Shown: one piece after another, positions 1 through 9,070 of the stretch
Layout of the letters: every line of letters starts with the position of its first letter
Numbering within the stretch: the stretch's first letter is position 1
DNA from: Ruegeria arenilitoris
GTDB lineage: Bacteria > Pseudomonadota > Alphaproteobacteria > Rhodobacterales > Rhodobacteraceae
Direction: 5' to 3'
Length of the DNA: 64,000 nucleotides
NCBI RefSeq assembly: GCF_013030985.1
Contig: NZ_WPYP01000006.1
Location: forward strand, 1 to 64,000
The notes under the pieces: model-generated
What the model saw: only the letters and a program-made list of their open reading frames with translations
Database searches by the model: none
What the model was told of the DNA's origin: nothing
Made by a program: the position numbers and the translations under genes

Positions 1-441
1 CGTCAGGCCGTCTCTCCGACCCGTCAGCACCGCCTCAGCAGCGCCGGTGAAGGGGGTTCTAAGTATAACCAGCACTAGCCGCAAGTGGAAAATCACATCC
101 TGCGCGATTTTTTTGCAATTTCTTTATTTTATGAGTATTTTCAAATAATTAACCGTCACGCCAACAGAGAAATCCCTGCCAGATCATCCAAATGCCGGTG
201 ATGCAACACAGAGCTCTCATCCGGCCGCGTCCACACCTACCCCATATATAGTAAGTCCGTCGGCCGCACCCACAAGGCCAGCCCGACTCGGTCGCTGGAA
301 ATCGATTCAGTTTTCGGCCGATTTTGCCGACTCGACTCGTATTTTGGACGTGGAAAGCGACACAGGCCCGAGCCCGGGGCTTGCGCATTGGCTCTGGATA
401 AGTTCACCTCGCCGCAAAGAAACGTCCAGACGCATCATGAT
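1..441. other. Left-edge gene-free region with a possible promoter
   Basis: I see no supportable gene here. Bases 100-155 are strongly AT-rich compared with the flanks. TTGCAA at 113-118 followed 17 bases later by TATTTT at 136-141 would fit a sigma-70 promoter facing the pxp operon, but it lies about 300 bases upstream of the chosen start and this is weak pattern evidence. The first 60 bases may belong to the end of a neighbouring transcription unit outside the window. Confidence 0.3.
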
Positions 442-1194
442 ATGACACCTAAGCAGGCTGCCCCTTTCCCGCGCATACGAACCGTTGGCCTGGACGGTCT
501 GTTGGTTTCGTTTGCAGATACGATGGCAGAGCCTTCCAATCGCGCCGCCCTTGCGTTCCGCAACGCTATCGATTCTCGGAACTGGGAGGGTGTGGCGGAG
601 ACTTCGGCCTCTCTTGCTTCGGCCTATGTCCGGTTTGACCCACTTCGCCTGCCGCACTTAGAAATCCAGTCACGTCTTGAGCAGATGCTGCGCGAGCAGG
701 ACTGGTATCAGGCGTCGCTGCCCGCTGGGCGTCGTCTGTGGAAGGTGCCGACCGTCTATGGCGGCCAGCTTGCGCCGCAACTGGATGAGGCCGCCGCCGC
801 AGCGGGGCTATCGCCCGCCGAAGCCATCAAACGCCTGAGCAATACCCGTGTGCGCGTGCTGACTATCGGCTTTGCGCCCGGTCAGCCCTACCTCGGCCCT
901 CTGGGGCCCGAGTTCAACATTCCGCGACTCAAGGAACTGACCCCGATGGTGCCTGAAGGGGCTCTGGTACTGGCGATCTCGCAATTCGTGCTGTTTTCAG
1001 GTCCGACCCCAACCGGGTGGCGACATGTGGGCCAGACTGCATTCCGCTGTTTCCGTTCCGACGCCGAACAGAGCTTTGCCCTGTGCCCCGGGGATGAGAT
1101 GCAATTCCTTCCGGTCAGCCGGGACGAACTGGAAGCCATCCGCAAGACCAATGATGGCACGGGCGGCGCAACCTGCACGGAGATCCCCGCATGA
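442..1194 (+). CDS. pxpB: 5-oxoprolinase subunit PxpB (KipI / allophanate hydrolase subunit 1 family)
   Basis: This 250-residue protein belongs to the KipI/PxpB family. With PxpC and PxpA it forms the ATP-dependent 5-oxoprolinase that opens 5-oxoproline (pyroglutamate) to glutamate in the cytoplasm. The family core is visible in VPTVYGG and in the GFAPGQPYLGPL stretch, followed by SGPTPTGWRHVGQTAFRCF near the C-terminus. An in-frame earlier start exists at 388, but the ATG at 442 begins the family-like sequence and avoids an unconserved leader. The gene overlaps pxpC by four bases (ATGA), and pxpA follows, the standard pxpBCA arrangement. The alternative name, a urea amidolyase-like subunit, is less likely because there is no biotin-carboxylase or urea gene nearby. 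Confidence 0.88.
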   Translation: MTPKQAAPFPRIRTVGLDGLLVSFADTMAEPSNRAALAFRNAIDSRNWEGVAETSASLASAYVRFDPLRLPHLEIQSRLEQMLREQDWYQASLPAGRRLWKVPTVYGGQLAPQLDEAAAAAGLSPAEAIKRLSNTRVRVLTIGFAPGQPYLGPLGPEFNIPRLKELTPMVPEGALVLAISQFVLFSGPTPTGWRHVGQTAFRCFRSDAEQSFALCPGDEMQFLPVSRDELEAIRKTNDGTGGATCTEIPA

Positions 1195-2189
1195 GCTTGC
1201 TGGTGCATCAGATCGGACCGGCCTGCACGGTGCAGGATCAGGGGCGCTCGGGTTATCTGGATCAGGGCCTGTCGCGGTCCGGTGCAGCGGATCAACTGGC
1301 CCTTCACGAAGGTGCCGCCCTGTTGGGGCACAGCCCTGATTGCGCCGCATTGGAAATGGCGGGAATGGGCGGCACGTTTGAGGCCACTCAACCGATCAGC
1401 ATCGCTCTGACTGGCGCGCCGATGTCAGCGAATATCGACGGCAGTCCGGTTTTCTGGAATGCCTCTCATACTCTTGAGACCGGACAGAAGCTGACAATCG
1501 GCGCGGTGACGCAGGGAACCTATGGCTATCTGCACGTCGAAGGTGGAATCGATGCGCCACTGTTTCTGGGGTCGCGTTCGACCCACCTGACAGCGAAGGT
1601 CGGACGCGCAGTGCAGACGGGTGACATGCTGCCAACCGGCCCACACTCGGGCAGCACCGGAATGAAACTGCGACCTGATGAGCGCTTCACCGGGGGCACC
1701 CTGCGCGTGGTTGCCAGCTTTCAGACCCCCTTGTTCGATCAGGACACACTGGATCGCTTTGCCCAGACAGTATTCCGGCGCGGGGCGCGGGCGAACCGGA
1801 TGGGGATGCAGTTGGACAGCGATGGCGAGGGCTTTGCCGCCAAAGGCCAGCTGAACATCTTGTCCGAAGTCATCACGCCGGGCGACATCCAGATGACCGG
1901 CACCGGCAATCCCTTTATCCTTCTGCCCGAATGCCAGACCACCGGAGGGTACCCCCGCATTGCCACCGTCCTGCCCTGCGACCTGCCCCGCGCGGCGCAG
2001 ACCCCGGCAGGCGGTCAGATACGGTTCGAATTCGTGACGATGGACGAAGCCGTCACCCTGCACGCAGCCTACCTAGCCGACCTGTCTCGGCTCAGGGCGC
2101 GGGTTGAACCGCTGGTGCGTGACCCGCATGACATCCCGGACCTGTTGTCCTACCAATTGATCGGCGGAATGATCTCTGCCACCGAGTAA
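1191..2189 (+). CDS. pxpC: 5-oxoprolinase subunit PxpC (KipA / allophanate hydrolase subunit 2 family)
   Basis: This 332-residue protein matches the KipA/PxpC family, the partner of PxpB. It begins with a typical IGPACTVQDQGRSGYLDQGLSRSG segment (read in two parts, residues 7-30), which is the hallmark of this family (pattern VQDxGRxGxxxxGxxxxG). Its length is normal for the family. It is translationally coupled to pxpB through a four-base overlap and is followed within about 12 bases by pxpA. The three gene products together hydrolyse 5-oxoproline using ATP. Nothing in the sequence suggests truncation or a frameshift. Confidence 0.9.
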   Translation: MSLLVHQIGPACTVQDQGRSGYLDQGLSRSGAADQLALHEGAALLGHSPDCAALEMAGMGGTFEATQPISIALTGAPMSANIDGSPVFWNASHTLETGQKLTIGAVTQGTYGYLHVEGGIDAPLFLGSRSTHLTAKVGRAVQTGDMLPTGPHSGSTGMKLRPDERFTGGTLRVVASFQTPLFDQDTLDRFAQTVFRRGARANRMGMQLDSDGEGFAAKGQLNILSEVITPGDIQMTGTGNPFILLPECQTTGGYPRIATVLPCDLPRAAQTPAGGQIRFEFVTMDEAVTLHAAYLADLSRLRARVEPLVRDPHDIPDLLSYQLIGGMISATE

Positions 2190-2201
2190 GGAGTGTTGCC
2201 G

Positions 2202-2963
2202 ATGCCCAGCGTCGATCTGAATGCCGATATGGGGGAAAGCTTTGGCCCCTGGAAGATGGGCGATGATGAAAGCCTGCTGAAGATCATCACCTCGGCCAAC
2301 ATCGCCTGCGGCTTTCACGCGGGCGACCCGGACGTGATGGCAAAGACGATGACGATGGCGGCTGAGAACGGAGTGGGAATCGGCGCGCATCCCGGTTTTC
2401 CCGACCTGCAAGGGTTTGGTCGGCGCAATATGAAGGTGCCGCATGACAGCTTGCGCAATCTGGTACGCTTTCAGCTGGGGGCGGCGATGGGCATGGCCAA
2501 GGCGGTCGGGACCGAAGTGCGGCATCTGAAACTGCACGGGGCGCTGGCAAATATGTGCTCGGTCGATATCGACATGGCGCGGGCCTGCTATCAAGGCGCA
2601 CTGGATGTCGACCCGGACATAATCATCATGGTGCTGGCCGTGACAAAACAAGAAGAAGCCGTGCGTAAGCTGGGCTGCAATTGGGTTGGCGAGATTTTCG
2701 CGGATCGCGCCTATAATGACGACGGCACGCTGGTTGATCGCAGCCTGCCCGGCGCGGTTATCCACGACCCCGATCTTGCGGGGCCGCGCATCCTGAATAT
2801 GGTCCGCGAGGGCGCCATCATCACAGAATCCGGCAAACGGCTGGAGACCTCGATTGACACGATCTGTCTGCATGGTGATGGGCCCACGGCGGTACAAATC
2901 GCCCGATCGGTGCGCGAGAACCTGATCGCAGGCGGGGTCGAGGTGACAAAATTCACCCGATAG
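2202..2963 (+). CDS. pxpA: 5-oxoprolinase subunit PxpA (LamB/YcsF family)
   Basis: PxpA is the LamB/YcsF-family subunit of 5-oxoprolinase and is thought to carry the hydrolytic site. The protein opens with VDLNADMGESFG and continues with ITSANIACGFHAGDP and GVGIGAHPGFPD, all diagnostic of the family, and has KLHGAL in the middle. ATG 2202 is chosen because TAAGGAG at 2187-2193 gives it a ribosome binding site; a GTG at 2193 is in frame but overlaps that site. The gene ends the pxpBCA operon, about 150 bases before the next coding sequence on the same strand. Confidence 0.92.
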   Translation: MPSVDLNADMGESFGPWKMGDDESLLKIITSANIACGFHAGDPDVMAKTMTMAAENGVGIGAHPGFPDLQGFGRRNMKVPHDSLRNLVRFQLGAAMGMAKAVGTEVRHLKLHGALANMCSVDIDMARACYQGALDVDPDIIIMVLAVTKQEEAVRKLGCNWVGEIFADRAYNDDGTLVDRSLPGAVIHDPDLAGPRILNMVREGAIITESGKRLETSIDTICLHGDGPTAVQIARSVRENLIAGGVEVTKFTR

Positions 2964-3114
2964 CCATTTGGTCGTAAGACAGGCACCCCACTTTCTTACT
3001 GTTGCCCAGTTGGATTTCAAACCCTAGCATGCCTGCAAGTGCATGTTCTGATTATTGGAAATCCAAGCAAGGCCGCGCCCGACTGCCGCCGGGCAAGCGC
3101 AAGGAGGTGTTTTA

Positions 3115-4362
3115 ATGTCTTTCGATTTGATGTCCTACCAACCCCGAGGGGACAAGAAGAACTCGGACTTTTTCAACGAATACCTGCCGATGATCTACGA
3201 GCGGCGCACCAGTTCAGGTGTTGCCGATCAGGTCGGCCCGATGCGGGCGATCGTGTTGCAGGTGGAAACCACGGCGCTGTTTGATACGCTGACCGAGCTT
3301 TACGTGATGACCCCGTATCGCCATACGGCGACTTACCTGGGGCAAACCCACAAATTCTCGGTCCTGCATTCGCATCCCGATTACCCGGCCATGATCGTGA
3401 TGGCCCCGCTGAACCCCAGCTTTGAGGACTTCATCCCACGCATCAACCGGATGTATCCGATGGCGCGCAACACGCCGCAGACCCGTTATGTCGGCGAAGT
3501 CTATGGCGCGACCGATCTGAATGCCCTCAGCAAGACTCTGGAAGATCAGAACATCCGCTTTGAGTATAAAGGTGATACCGAGAATCCGTTCTATACGCTG
3601 GATGGGTTTTGCTTCAGCACCCCTTCCGATTTCACCTGCAACCGGGTTGGTTACTCCACGCTGGATTTCAACGACACCGACAGCCTGGGGCTGGGGGATC
3701 GCGTACTGCTGAGCGACGCGGAACAGGCGCAGCTGGATCAGGCCGCCGCATTTGGGTCGGACAGCAAGATCTCACCCCTGATGCTGGGGATCGACCACCT
3801 TGCCACCCGCATTCTGGCCGGCGAGCGAGAGGACGCGATCCTCGAGTTTCTGACCATGGTGCCCTATTATTTCTGGGGGGCGTACAACATCTTTGACATG
3901 AACTCGTCGACAAACGTGAACCGGAACGCAAACGTGGATGACGACAAGAAGTCCCCTGCGAAAGTTTTCACGGCGAACAACACGCCCTCCTTCGTCAATT
4001 CCTTTGAACAACTTCCCATGCCGACCGAGGACTTCGTCCGCAATTTCGGCCGTCGTCTGCATCACATGGCGGTTGAGATTCAGGATGGCGATCACAATGC
4101 AGGGGAAAAGAACGTCGATTTCGTGGTGAACACGCTCAAGGACAAGGGCGTCGCGTTCCTGGCGCATGTGGTCGGCGAATGCAAAGACGACCCGAACCTG
4201 AAGCAGATTTTCTCTAAACACTCGAAATACACGCTGCTGATCACCGAGTATATTGAGCGCTGCCACCACTATGACGGGTTCTTCACCAAGGATAATGTGG
4301 CCGCCCTGACCGCCGCCGCCGGGCAGGACGAACAATACCAGCACGGGCATGTGTTCGATTAA
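3115..4362 (+). CDS. Two-domain VOC-superfamily protein resembling 4-hydroxyphenylpyruvate dioxygenase
   Basis: This 415-residue protein is not a textbook enzyme but shows the layout of two-domain vicinal-oxygen-chelate dioxygenases of the HPPD type. Possible iron ligands appear in order: the His of GIDHLATRI (about residue 224), the His pair of RRLHHMAVEIQDG (about 322) and the Glu of LITEYIER near the C-terminus. The reading frame is open from 3055, but a strong AAGGAGG at 3101-3107 selects ATG 3115. The gene follows pxpBCA on the same strand after a 150-base gap that could hold its own promoter. The substrate is unknown. The family link is moderately sure; HPPD activity itself is not claimed. 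Confidence 0.6.
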   Translation: MSFDLMSYQPRGDKKNSDFFNEYLPMIYERRTSSGVADQVGPMRAIVLQVETTALFDTLTELYVMTPYRHTATYLGQTHKFSVLHSHPDYPAMIVMAPLNPSFEDFIPRINRMYPMARNTPQTRYVGEVYGATDLNALSKTLEDQNIRFEYKGDTENPFYTLDGFCFSTPSDFTCNRVGYSTLDFNDTDSLGLGDRVLLSDAEQAQLDQAAAFGSDSKISPLMLGIDHLATRILAGEREDAILEFLTMVPYYFWGAYNIFDMNSSTNVNRNANVDDDKKSPAKVFTANNTPSFVNSFEQLPMPTEDFVRNFGRRLHHMAVEIQDGDHNAGEKNVDFVVNTLKDKGVAFLAHVVGECKDDPNLKQIFSKHSKYTLLITEYIERCHHYDGFFTKDNVAALTAAAGQDEQYQHGHVFD

Positions 4363-4370
4363 GGCCCCCT

Positions 4371-4401
4371 GAAAAAAGGGCTGCGAGTTTCCTCGCAGCC
4401 C
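4371..4401 (-). terminator. Rho-independent terminator of the minus-strand carboxypeptidase gene
   Basis: GGGCTGCGAG at 4378-4387 pairs with CTCGCAGCCC at 4392-4401, a perfect 10-bp stem with a 4-base loop. On the minus strand it is followed by a run of six T, a classical intrinsic terminator about 30 bases beyond the stop codon at 4432. On the plus strand there is no T-run after the stem, so it would serve the convergent VOC gene less well. Confidence 0.85.
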
Positions 4402-4431
4402 AGACCCATTCAGGAGAGAGTATGTCGGGTC

Positions 4432-5844
4432 TTATGACGGCCCGATCATGAAACATGTGACATTCCGGGCCTGAAGCCTGCGACAGGCCAGATCGGCCTG
4501 TTCGCGGGTCATGCCCTGGAACGTCGCCTCGAACCCGCGCGAGCTTTGGTTCACCTTGCGCAGTGTTCCTTCCAGAGTGGTCATTTCCGACAGGGCGGTT
4601 TTCAACAAAACCTTTTCCGCCTCGTATCGGGTGGTATAGCGGCCCACATTTACGCCCCACAGATGCCCGCCGGATGTGGACAGGCGTGTGACGATTTCCT
4701 GTTCAGGTTCGGGCTGTACGGTCGGATCGGTCGACGCCAGAACCAGATCCTCCGGCCGCGCAGCGGGCCGCGTGGTGTCGTCGGTCGGCGACTGGACATC
4801 TGCAGCTGCAATAGCTGCGGCAATACCGTTCTGAATACGCGCACCATTCTTGGCTGCAGTCGCCGCAACGGTACCGGCCACCTGCACAGCGGCACCAGGT
4901 CCAGGGCGCAGCACTGGCCGCAGGCTGGTTTTCGGCGCGCCGGTCAGGGCCGCGACGGTCGCGCCCAGCCCGGCATTCCCGGCATAAACCGGACGCGCCG
5001 GTTTGCGGATTGGTGCCCGCGACGGGGCGCGGCGGAACCCCATGTCCAGCAGTTCGGCCACTTTGGCATTGCGCGATGCGCCGGATTTGCCGCCGAACAC
5101 GGTGGCGATGATCCGTTCGTCCTTGCGCTTGGCCGAGGCCACAAGGTTGAAGCCCGCAGCGCGGGTGTAGCCGGTTTTGATTCCGTCCGCGCCTTTATAG
5201 GCCGCCAGCAAGCGGCGGTTCGTATTCGGAACCGTCTTGATCCCCGCATGAGTCGATTGGCGCGAGAACAAGTTGTAATACTGCGGGTAATCATACAGCA
5301 GATGGCGCCCCAGCGTGGTCATGTCCCGCGCCGTGGACAGGTGACCCGATTCTGTCAGGCCATGCGCGTTCTTGAAGGTGGTGCGGCTCATGCCCATGGC
5401 CTTGGCCGTCCGTGTCATGCGGCGGGCAAAGGCGGCCTCGGAGCCGCTGATAGCGATGCCGATGGCGGTGGCGGCGTCATTGGCCGACTTCACTGCCGCA
5501 GCGCGGATCAGATAGCGAAAGGCAATTGTCTGCCCCGTGCGCAGACCCAGTTTCGAGGGCGGCTCGGACGCGGCCTTTTTGGTGATACGAACCTGCGTAT
5601 CCAAGTCAATCTCGCCGTTCCGCACCGCTTCGAACGCGATGTAGAGCGTCATCATCTTGGTCAGCGAAGCCGGGTGCAGCCTTGTATCGGCGTTGCGCGA
5701 ATGCAGCACCTCACCGGTGCGCGCGTCGATCACCATCGCCGCATATGGTGCGGCCACCCCTTGCAACGGCGCAAAGGAGAGCAGCCACAAGAATGCTATA
5801 AGAAATAAGCCCATTCGGGCCGGAACTGTCCGCCGAACCTGCAC
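4432..5844 (-). CDS. D-alanyl-D-alanine carboxypeptidase (S11, low-molecular-weight PBP) with C-terminal SPOR domain
   Basis: This 470-residue periplasmic penicillin-binding protein trims the terminal D-Ala of peptidoglycan stem peptides. The S11 motifs are complete: SLTK (Ser60, Lys63), SAN (120-122) and KTG (223-225). A signal peptide covers about residues 1-32 (charged MQVRRTVPARM then a hydrophobic run to VAAP). A Pro/Ala-rich linker (about 290-385) leads to a C-terminal SPOR-like domain (about 390-470, LWGVNVGRYTTRYEAEKVL), which would target denuded septal glycan. GTG 5844 keeps the positively charged n-region and has AGAGG upstream; ATG 5814 is the alternative. A strong terminator follows. 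It is a DacC/DacF-type protein, and the exact symbol is uncertain. Confidence 0.9.
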   Translation of the reverse strand: MQVRRTVPARMGLFLIAFLWLLSFAPLQGVAAPYAAMVIDARTGEVLHSRNADTRLHPASLTKMMTLYIAFEAVRNGEIDLDTQVRITKKAASEPPSKLGLRTGQTIAFRYLIRAAAVKSANDAATAIGIAISGSEAAFARRMTRTAKAMGMSRTTFKNAHGLTESGHLSTARDMTTLGRHLLYDYPQYYNLFSRQSTHAGIKTVPNTNRRLLAAYKGADGIKTGYTRAAGFNLVASAKRKDERIIATVFGGKSGASRNAKVAELLDMGFRRAPSRAPIRKPARPVYAGNAGLGATVAALTGAPKTSLRPVLRPGPGAAVQVAGTVAATAAKNGARIQNGIAAAIAAADVQSPTDDTTRPAARPEDLVLASTDPTVQPEPEQEIVTRLSTSGGHLWGVNVGRYTTRYEAEKVLLKTALSEMTTLEGTLRKVNQSSRGFEATFQGMTREQADLACRRLQARNVTCFMIGPS

Positions 5845-6094
5845 GATCTTTGCCTCTGTCTACCTCGGGCCGCCGGGTTTTCCCGGTCAGCTTGTAATTA
5901 TTTTATTGCCCTCAAGGCTAGCACAGGGACCCAATGAAATAAACCAAAAGCTGATCAAATCGCTGTTTGGTTGCCCTTCGCGTAGCCTACAACATATGGC
6001 CAAACACGCCCCCTGCCCCACCACATCCATGAATGTGACCGGAAAATGCCGCCGCTCTGCGTCGAATTTTCGAAACTGAGACCATTCGGCAACA

Positions 6095-6796
6095 TCAACC
6101 GAGACGCTGAACGAGGTTCGACAGCTGGCCCAGATCCTGTAACTCGCGGTAACGGGGGTTGTCGGTGGGCGTTTCGGCCTGCTCGACCTCCCAGACCAGA
6201 CCGTGCGGAACATACACGCCCCAGCACCCCGCCTGAATCGGGGCCACCACGTCGGACCGCATCGAGTTCCCGACCATCATCGCCGATGCAGGCCCGCCCT
6301 CGTACTGATCGAATATCTGCTGATAGGTCTGCGGCGTTTTCTCCGAGACGATCTCGACCCCGTCGAACAGTTCACCCAACCCGGACTGCGCAAGTTTGCG
6401 TTCCTGATCGATCAGGTCGCCCTTGGTGATCAGCACCACCTGATGAGTCGCCGCGACACCCTCGATCGCTTCGCGCGCATGGGGCAACAACTCGATCGGA
6501 TGAGCCAGCATCTCTTGCCCGGCCTCGACCAATTGGCGAATGACCGAGGCCGGAACCCGGTCTTCGGTCACCTCGATCGCGGTTTCGATCATCGATAGGG
6601 TAAAGCCCTTGATGCCGTATCCGTAATGCCGGATGTTGCGCTTTTCGGCCGCCAGAAGCCGCTCCAACAGATGGTCCTTCTCGGCATGATCGGCCAGCAA
6701 ATCGGTGAAATGAGCCTGCGTCAGCTGAAAAAAACGCTCGTTGTGCCACAAAGTATCATCCGCATCGAAGCCGATTGTGGTAAGGTTTTGACCCAT
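6095..6796 (-). CDS. HAD-family hydrolase
   Basis: This 233-residue cytoplasmic phosphatase-like protein of the haloacid dehalogenase superfamily has motif I FDADDTLWHNE (Asp nucleophile at about residue 11 and Asp at 13), motif II LITKGD, a conserved Lys region (KTP) and motif IV MVGNSMRSDVVAP. An alpha-helical cap lies between motifs I and II, as in YjjG-type enzymes acting on small phosphate esters. The frame stays open far upstream (to 8206), but ATG 6796 sits after AGGAC and immediately before motif I, and the upstream part is antisense to clpS and rsmC. The substrate cannot be told from sequence. The gene is divergent from clpS. Confidence 0.85.
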   Translation of the reverse strand: MGQNLTTIGFDADDTLWHNERFFQLTQAHFTDLLADHAEKDHLLERLLAAEKRNIRHYGYGIKGFTLSMIETAIEVTEDRVPASVIRQLVEAGQEMLAHPIELLPHAREAIEGVAATHQVVLITKGDLIDQERKLAQSGLGELFDGVEIVSEKTPQTYQQIFDQYEGGPASAMMVGNSMRSDVVAPIQAGCWGVYVPHGLVWEVEQAETPTDNPRYRELQDLGQLSNLVQRLG

Positions 6797-6910
6797 GTCG
6801 AATACGTCCTGCTGGCTCTTTTCTCTGGCTGGTACGACGTTATATAAGCGCACAGATAAACCGAAGCCTGAATCGGACAGTAGAACGCAATGCTTGAACA
6901 CCAATGGATC

Positions 6911-7234
6911 ATGTCTGACAAACCGGACGACGACGACCCGGAGTCGTCGGTCCTGGTACAGACGCGCCCCAAGACCAAGCGCCCGCCGCTGTACAAGGTT
7001 CTGCTGCTGAATGACGACTACACCCCGATGGAGTTCGTGGTGCATGTGCTGGAACGTTTCTTCAGCATGACCCACGCGCAGGCGTTCGAGATCATGCTGA
7101 CCGTCCACAAAAAAGGCGTCGCGGTCGTGGGTGTGTTCAGCCACGAGATCGCCGAGACCAAAGTGGGTCAGGTCATGGATTTCGCCCGCAGGCATCAGCA
7201 CCCGCTGCAATGCACAATGGAGCGGGAAGAGTAA
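6911..7234 (+). CDS. clpS: ATP-dependent Clp protease adaptor ClpS
   Basis: ClpS (107 residues from this start) binds the N-domain of ClpA and delivers N-end-rule substrates to ClpAP in the cytoplasm. The core motif is unmistakable: [20 protein letters not shown], then [20 protein letters not shown] and a C-terminal [12 protein letters not shown] disordered acidic N-terminus ([11 protein letters not shown]) is normal for the family. ATG 6911 is chosen because alphaproteobacterial ClpS proteins typically start MSD. An in-frame ATG at 6890 would add seven residues and cannot be excluded, since neither start has a strong ribosome binding site. It is divergent from the HAD gene and followed by the rsmC-like gene on the same strand. 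Confidence 0.93.
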   Translation: MSDKPDDDDPESSVLVQTRPKTKRPPLYKVLLLNDDYTPMEFVVHVLERFFSMTHAQAFEIMLTVHKKGVAVVGVFSHEIAETKVGQVMDFARRHQHPLQCTMEREE

Positions 7235-7261
7235 GCCCGCGCTGCTCTTTCGAATTCGCTC

Positions 7262-8227
7262 ATGTCCCCTCGTCTTGATCTTGCCCTGCAAAGCGGCCTT
7301 CTGCTGACGCAACCCCTGACGGTGCTTGGGCCGACTACAGCCAGTGACCTGTCGGCCTTGCCGCGTGAAACGCAGGTGGTGCAGCCGTTCAAACCGTTTC
7401 ACGATCACTTCGCCCATCAGGGATTCCCGGTCGTGCCCAATTCGGATGATCCCTGTCAGGACGCCATCGTGATCCTGCCGCGCGCCAAGGCGCTGGCGCG
7501 TTCGATGGTGCATCAGGCGTGCTGTCGCGCCAGTGGAGTCGTCGTCGTGGACGGTGCCAAGACCGATGGCGTGGACAGCCTGTTGAAAGACATCCGCAAA
7601 CGCGTCGCGATCGAAGGGCCGATCTCCAAGGCCCATGGCAAGATTTTCTGGTTCCAGTCGGATCGCCGGGCTTTTGCGGATTGGGCCGCGCCCGAGCATC
7701 AGACCGCAGACGGCTTTCAGACCGCGCCAGGAGTGTTCTCGGCAGATGGCATTGATCCGGCTTCGGCACTGTTGCTGGCGGCGCTGCCCGACAAGCTGGG
7801 CGCCCGTGTCGCTGACCTTGGCGCGGGATGGGGATACCTCTCTGCTGGGTTGCTGCAGGCTGCGGGCCTGAAGGCCCTGCATCTGGTCGAGGCCGACCAC
7901 ACCGCCCTGACCTGCGCCCGCACCAATGTGGCCGATCCGCGCGCTCAGTTTCACTGGGCCGATGCAGTGACGTGGCGTGCGTCCGAGCCCATCGATACGG
8001 TGGTGATGAACCCGCCCTTCCACACCGGCCGCAGCGCCGAACCCGAACTGGGACAAGGCTTCATCCGGTCGGCCGTCAGGAACCTGACCCGCAATGGTTC
8101 GCTGTGGATGGTGGCCAACCGCCACCTGCCGTATGAGGCCGCTTTGACCGACGCATTTGCCGCTGTCGAAGAAGTGACCGGCGACAATCGGTTCAAGGTC
8201 TTTCATGCCTCTCGCCCTCGGCGGTGA
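7262..8227 (+). CDS. RsmC-like class I SAM-dependent methyltransferase (16S rRNA guanine-N2 type)
   Basis: This 321-residue protein has a degenerate N-terminal half and a C-terminal Rossmann methyltransferase domain. SAM-binding motif I is VADLGAGWGYLSAG (about residues 181-194), and motif IV is NPPFH (about 250), the N2-guanine/adenine amino-methylation signature seen in RsmC and RsmD. The duplicated-domain layout fits RsmC, which methylates G1207 of 16S rRNA. The gene lies 27 bases after clpS, and an SDR gene follows in the same direction. A related but different small-RNA or protein methyltransferase cannot be ruled out. Confidence 0.78.
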   Translation: MSPRLDLALQSGLLLTQPLTVLGPTTASDLSALPRETQVVQPFKPFHDHFAHQGFPVVPNSDDPCQDAIVILPRAKALARSMVHQACCRASGVVVVDGAKTDGVDSLLKDIRKRVAIEGPISKAHGKIFWFQSDRRAFADWAAPEHQTADGFQTAPGVFSADGIDPASALLLAALPDKLGARVADLGAGWGYLSAGLLQAAGLKALHLVEADHTALTCARTNVADPRAQFHWADAVTWRASEPIDTVVMNPPFHTGRSAEPELGQGFIRSAVRNLTRNGSLWMVANRHLPYEAALTDAFAAVEEVTGDNRFKVFHASRPRR

Positions 8228-8264
8228 TCCCGGCTAACCTGCGCCGCAACTCAGGAGAATACGC

Positions 8265-9065
8265 ATGTCCTTTTCCATAGCTGGCAAGACCGCAATCGTG
8301 ACCGGCGGGGCCAATGGGGTCGGCCTGGCCATCGGGCGCCACTTTGCCGATGCAGGCGCTAATGTGATGTTTGCCGATATGGACGAAAAACGGCTGACCG
8401 AGGAACTGGGCGAGCAGGCTGATGACAGCAACATCCGGTTCTTCGCCGGAGACCTGCGCGAAAAGCTAACCATCGCTAACCTGCTGTCGGCCACCCTCGA
8501 CGCGTTCGATCAGGTGGACATCCTGATCAACGGCGCGCGGCAGGTGATCCCCTCCGATCCACTGGATACCGAAGATGACTCGGTCCGCACCTTACTGAAC
8601 CAGAACCTGATGCCCGCCCTTCGGCTGAGCCAACTTGTCGCCAAACGGATGATCAAGCAGGCCGGAGACGATGACGAAAATCCGGCCGGGTCGATCATCA
8701 ACCTTTCATCGATTGCTGCCCGGCGTACGCACCCTGACCTGATGGCCTATTCCGTATCGACCGCCGCGCTGGATCAGATGACCCGCTCGCTGGCCGTGGC
8801 ACTGGCCCCGAACCGTATCCGGGTGAATTCCATCGCGTTGGGCTCGGTGATGAGTGCCTCGCTGCAGTCCACCCTGAAAGAAAACCGCGATTTCCGCGAC
8901 GATATCGAAAAACACACCCCTTTGGCCCGGATCGCCGCACCCTCGGAACTGACCGAGACAGCGCAATATCTGGCCTCGGACGCCGCCGGGTTCATCACCG
9001 GGCAAATTCTGACCATTGACGGCGGCCGCACCCTGCTGGACCCCGTCGCAGCCCCGGCCCACTGA
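8265..9065 (+). CDS. Atypical short-chain dehydrogenase/reductase lacking the catalytic Lys
   Basis: This 266-residue protein has the classical SDR Rossmann fold: TGGANGVG (about residues 12-19) binds the nucleotide, MFADMDE follows beta-2, and NLSSIAARR supplies the Ser strand. The active-site YxxxK is instead YSVST (codons TAT TCC GTA TCG ACC at 8747-8761), so the Lys that lowers the Tyr pKa is absent. The C-terminal ASDAAGFITGQILTIDGG segment is standard. AGGAG lies ahead of ATG 8265. hemF follows 5 bases later, so the two genes are probably co-transcribed. It could be a non-catalytic SDR or use another proton relay; the substrate is unknown. Confidence 0.8.
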   Translation: MSFSIAGKTAIVTGGANGVGLAIGRHFADAGANVMFADMDEKRLTEELGEQADDSNIRFFAGDLREKLTIANLLSATLDAFDQVDILINGARQVIPSDPLDTEDDSVRTLLNQNLMPALRLSQLVAKRMIKQAGDDDENPAGSIINLSSIAARRTHPDLMAYSVSTAALDQMTRSLAVALAPNRIRVNSIALGSVMSASLQSTLKENRDFRDDIEKHTPLARIAAPSELTETAQYLASDAAGFITGQILTIDGGRTLLDPVAAPAH

Positions 9066-9070
9066 TCCCC

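Noticed and set aside
4546..5808. A 420-codon plus-strand frame
   Set aside because: It lies entirely opposite the D-Ala-D-Ala carboxypeptidase gene, which has all three catalytic motifs. Long antisense frames are normal at this G+C.
6797..8206. Long minus-strand open frame continuing upstream of the HAD gene
   Set aside because: It is antisense to clpS and the RsmC-like gene, which have clear family motifs. The HAD motif I and a ribosome binding site place the start at 6796.
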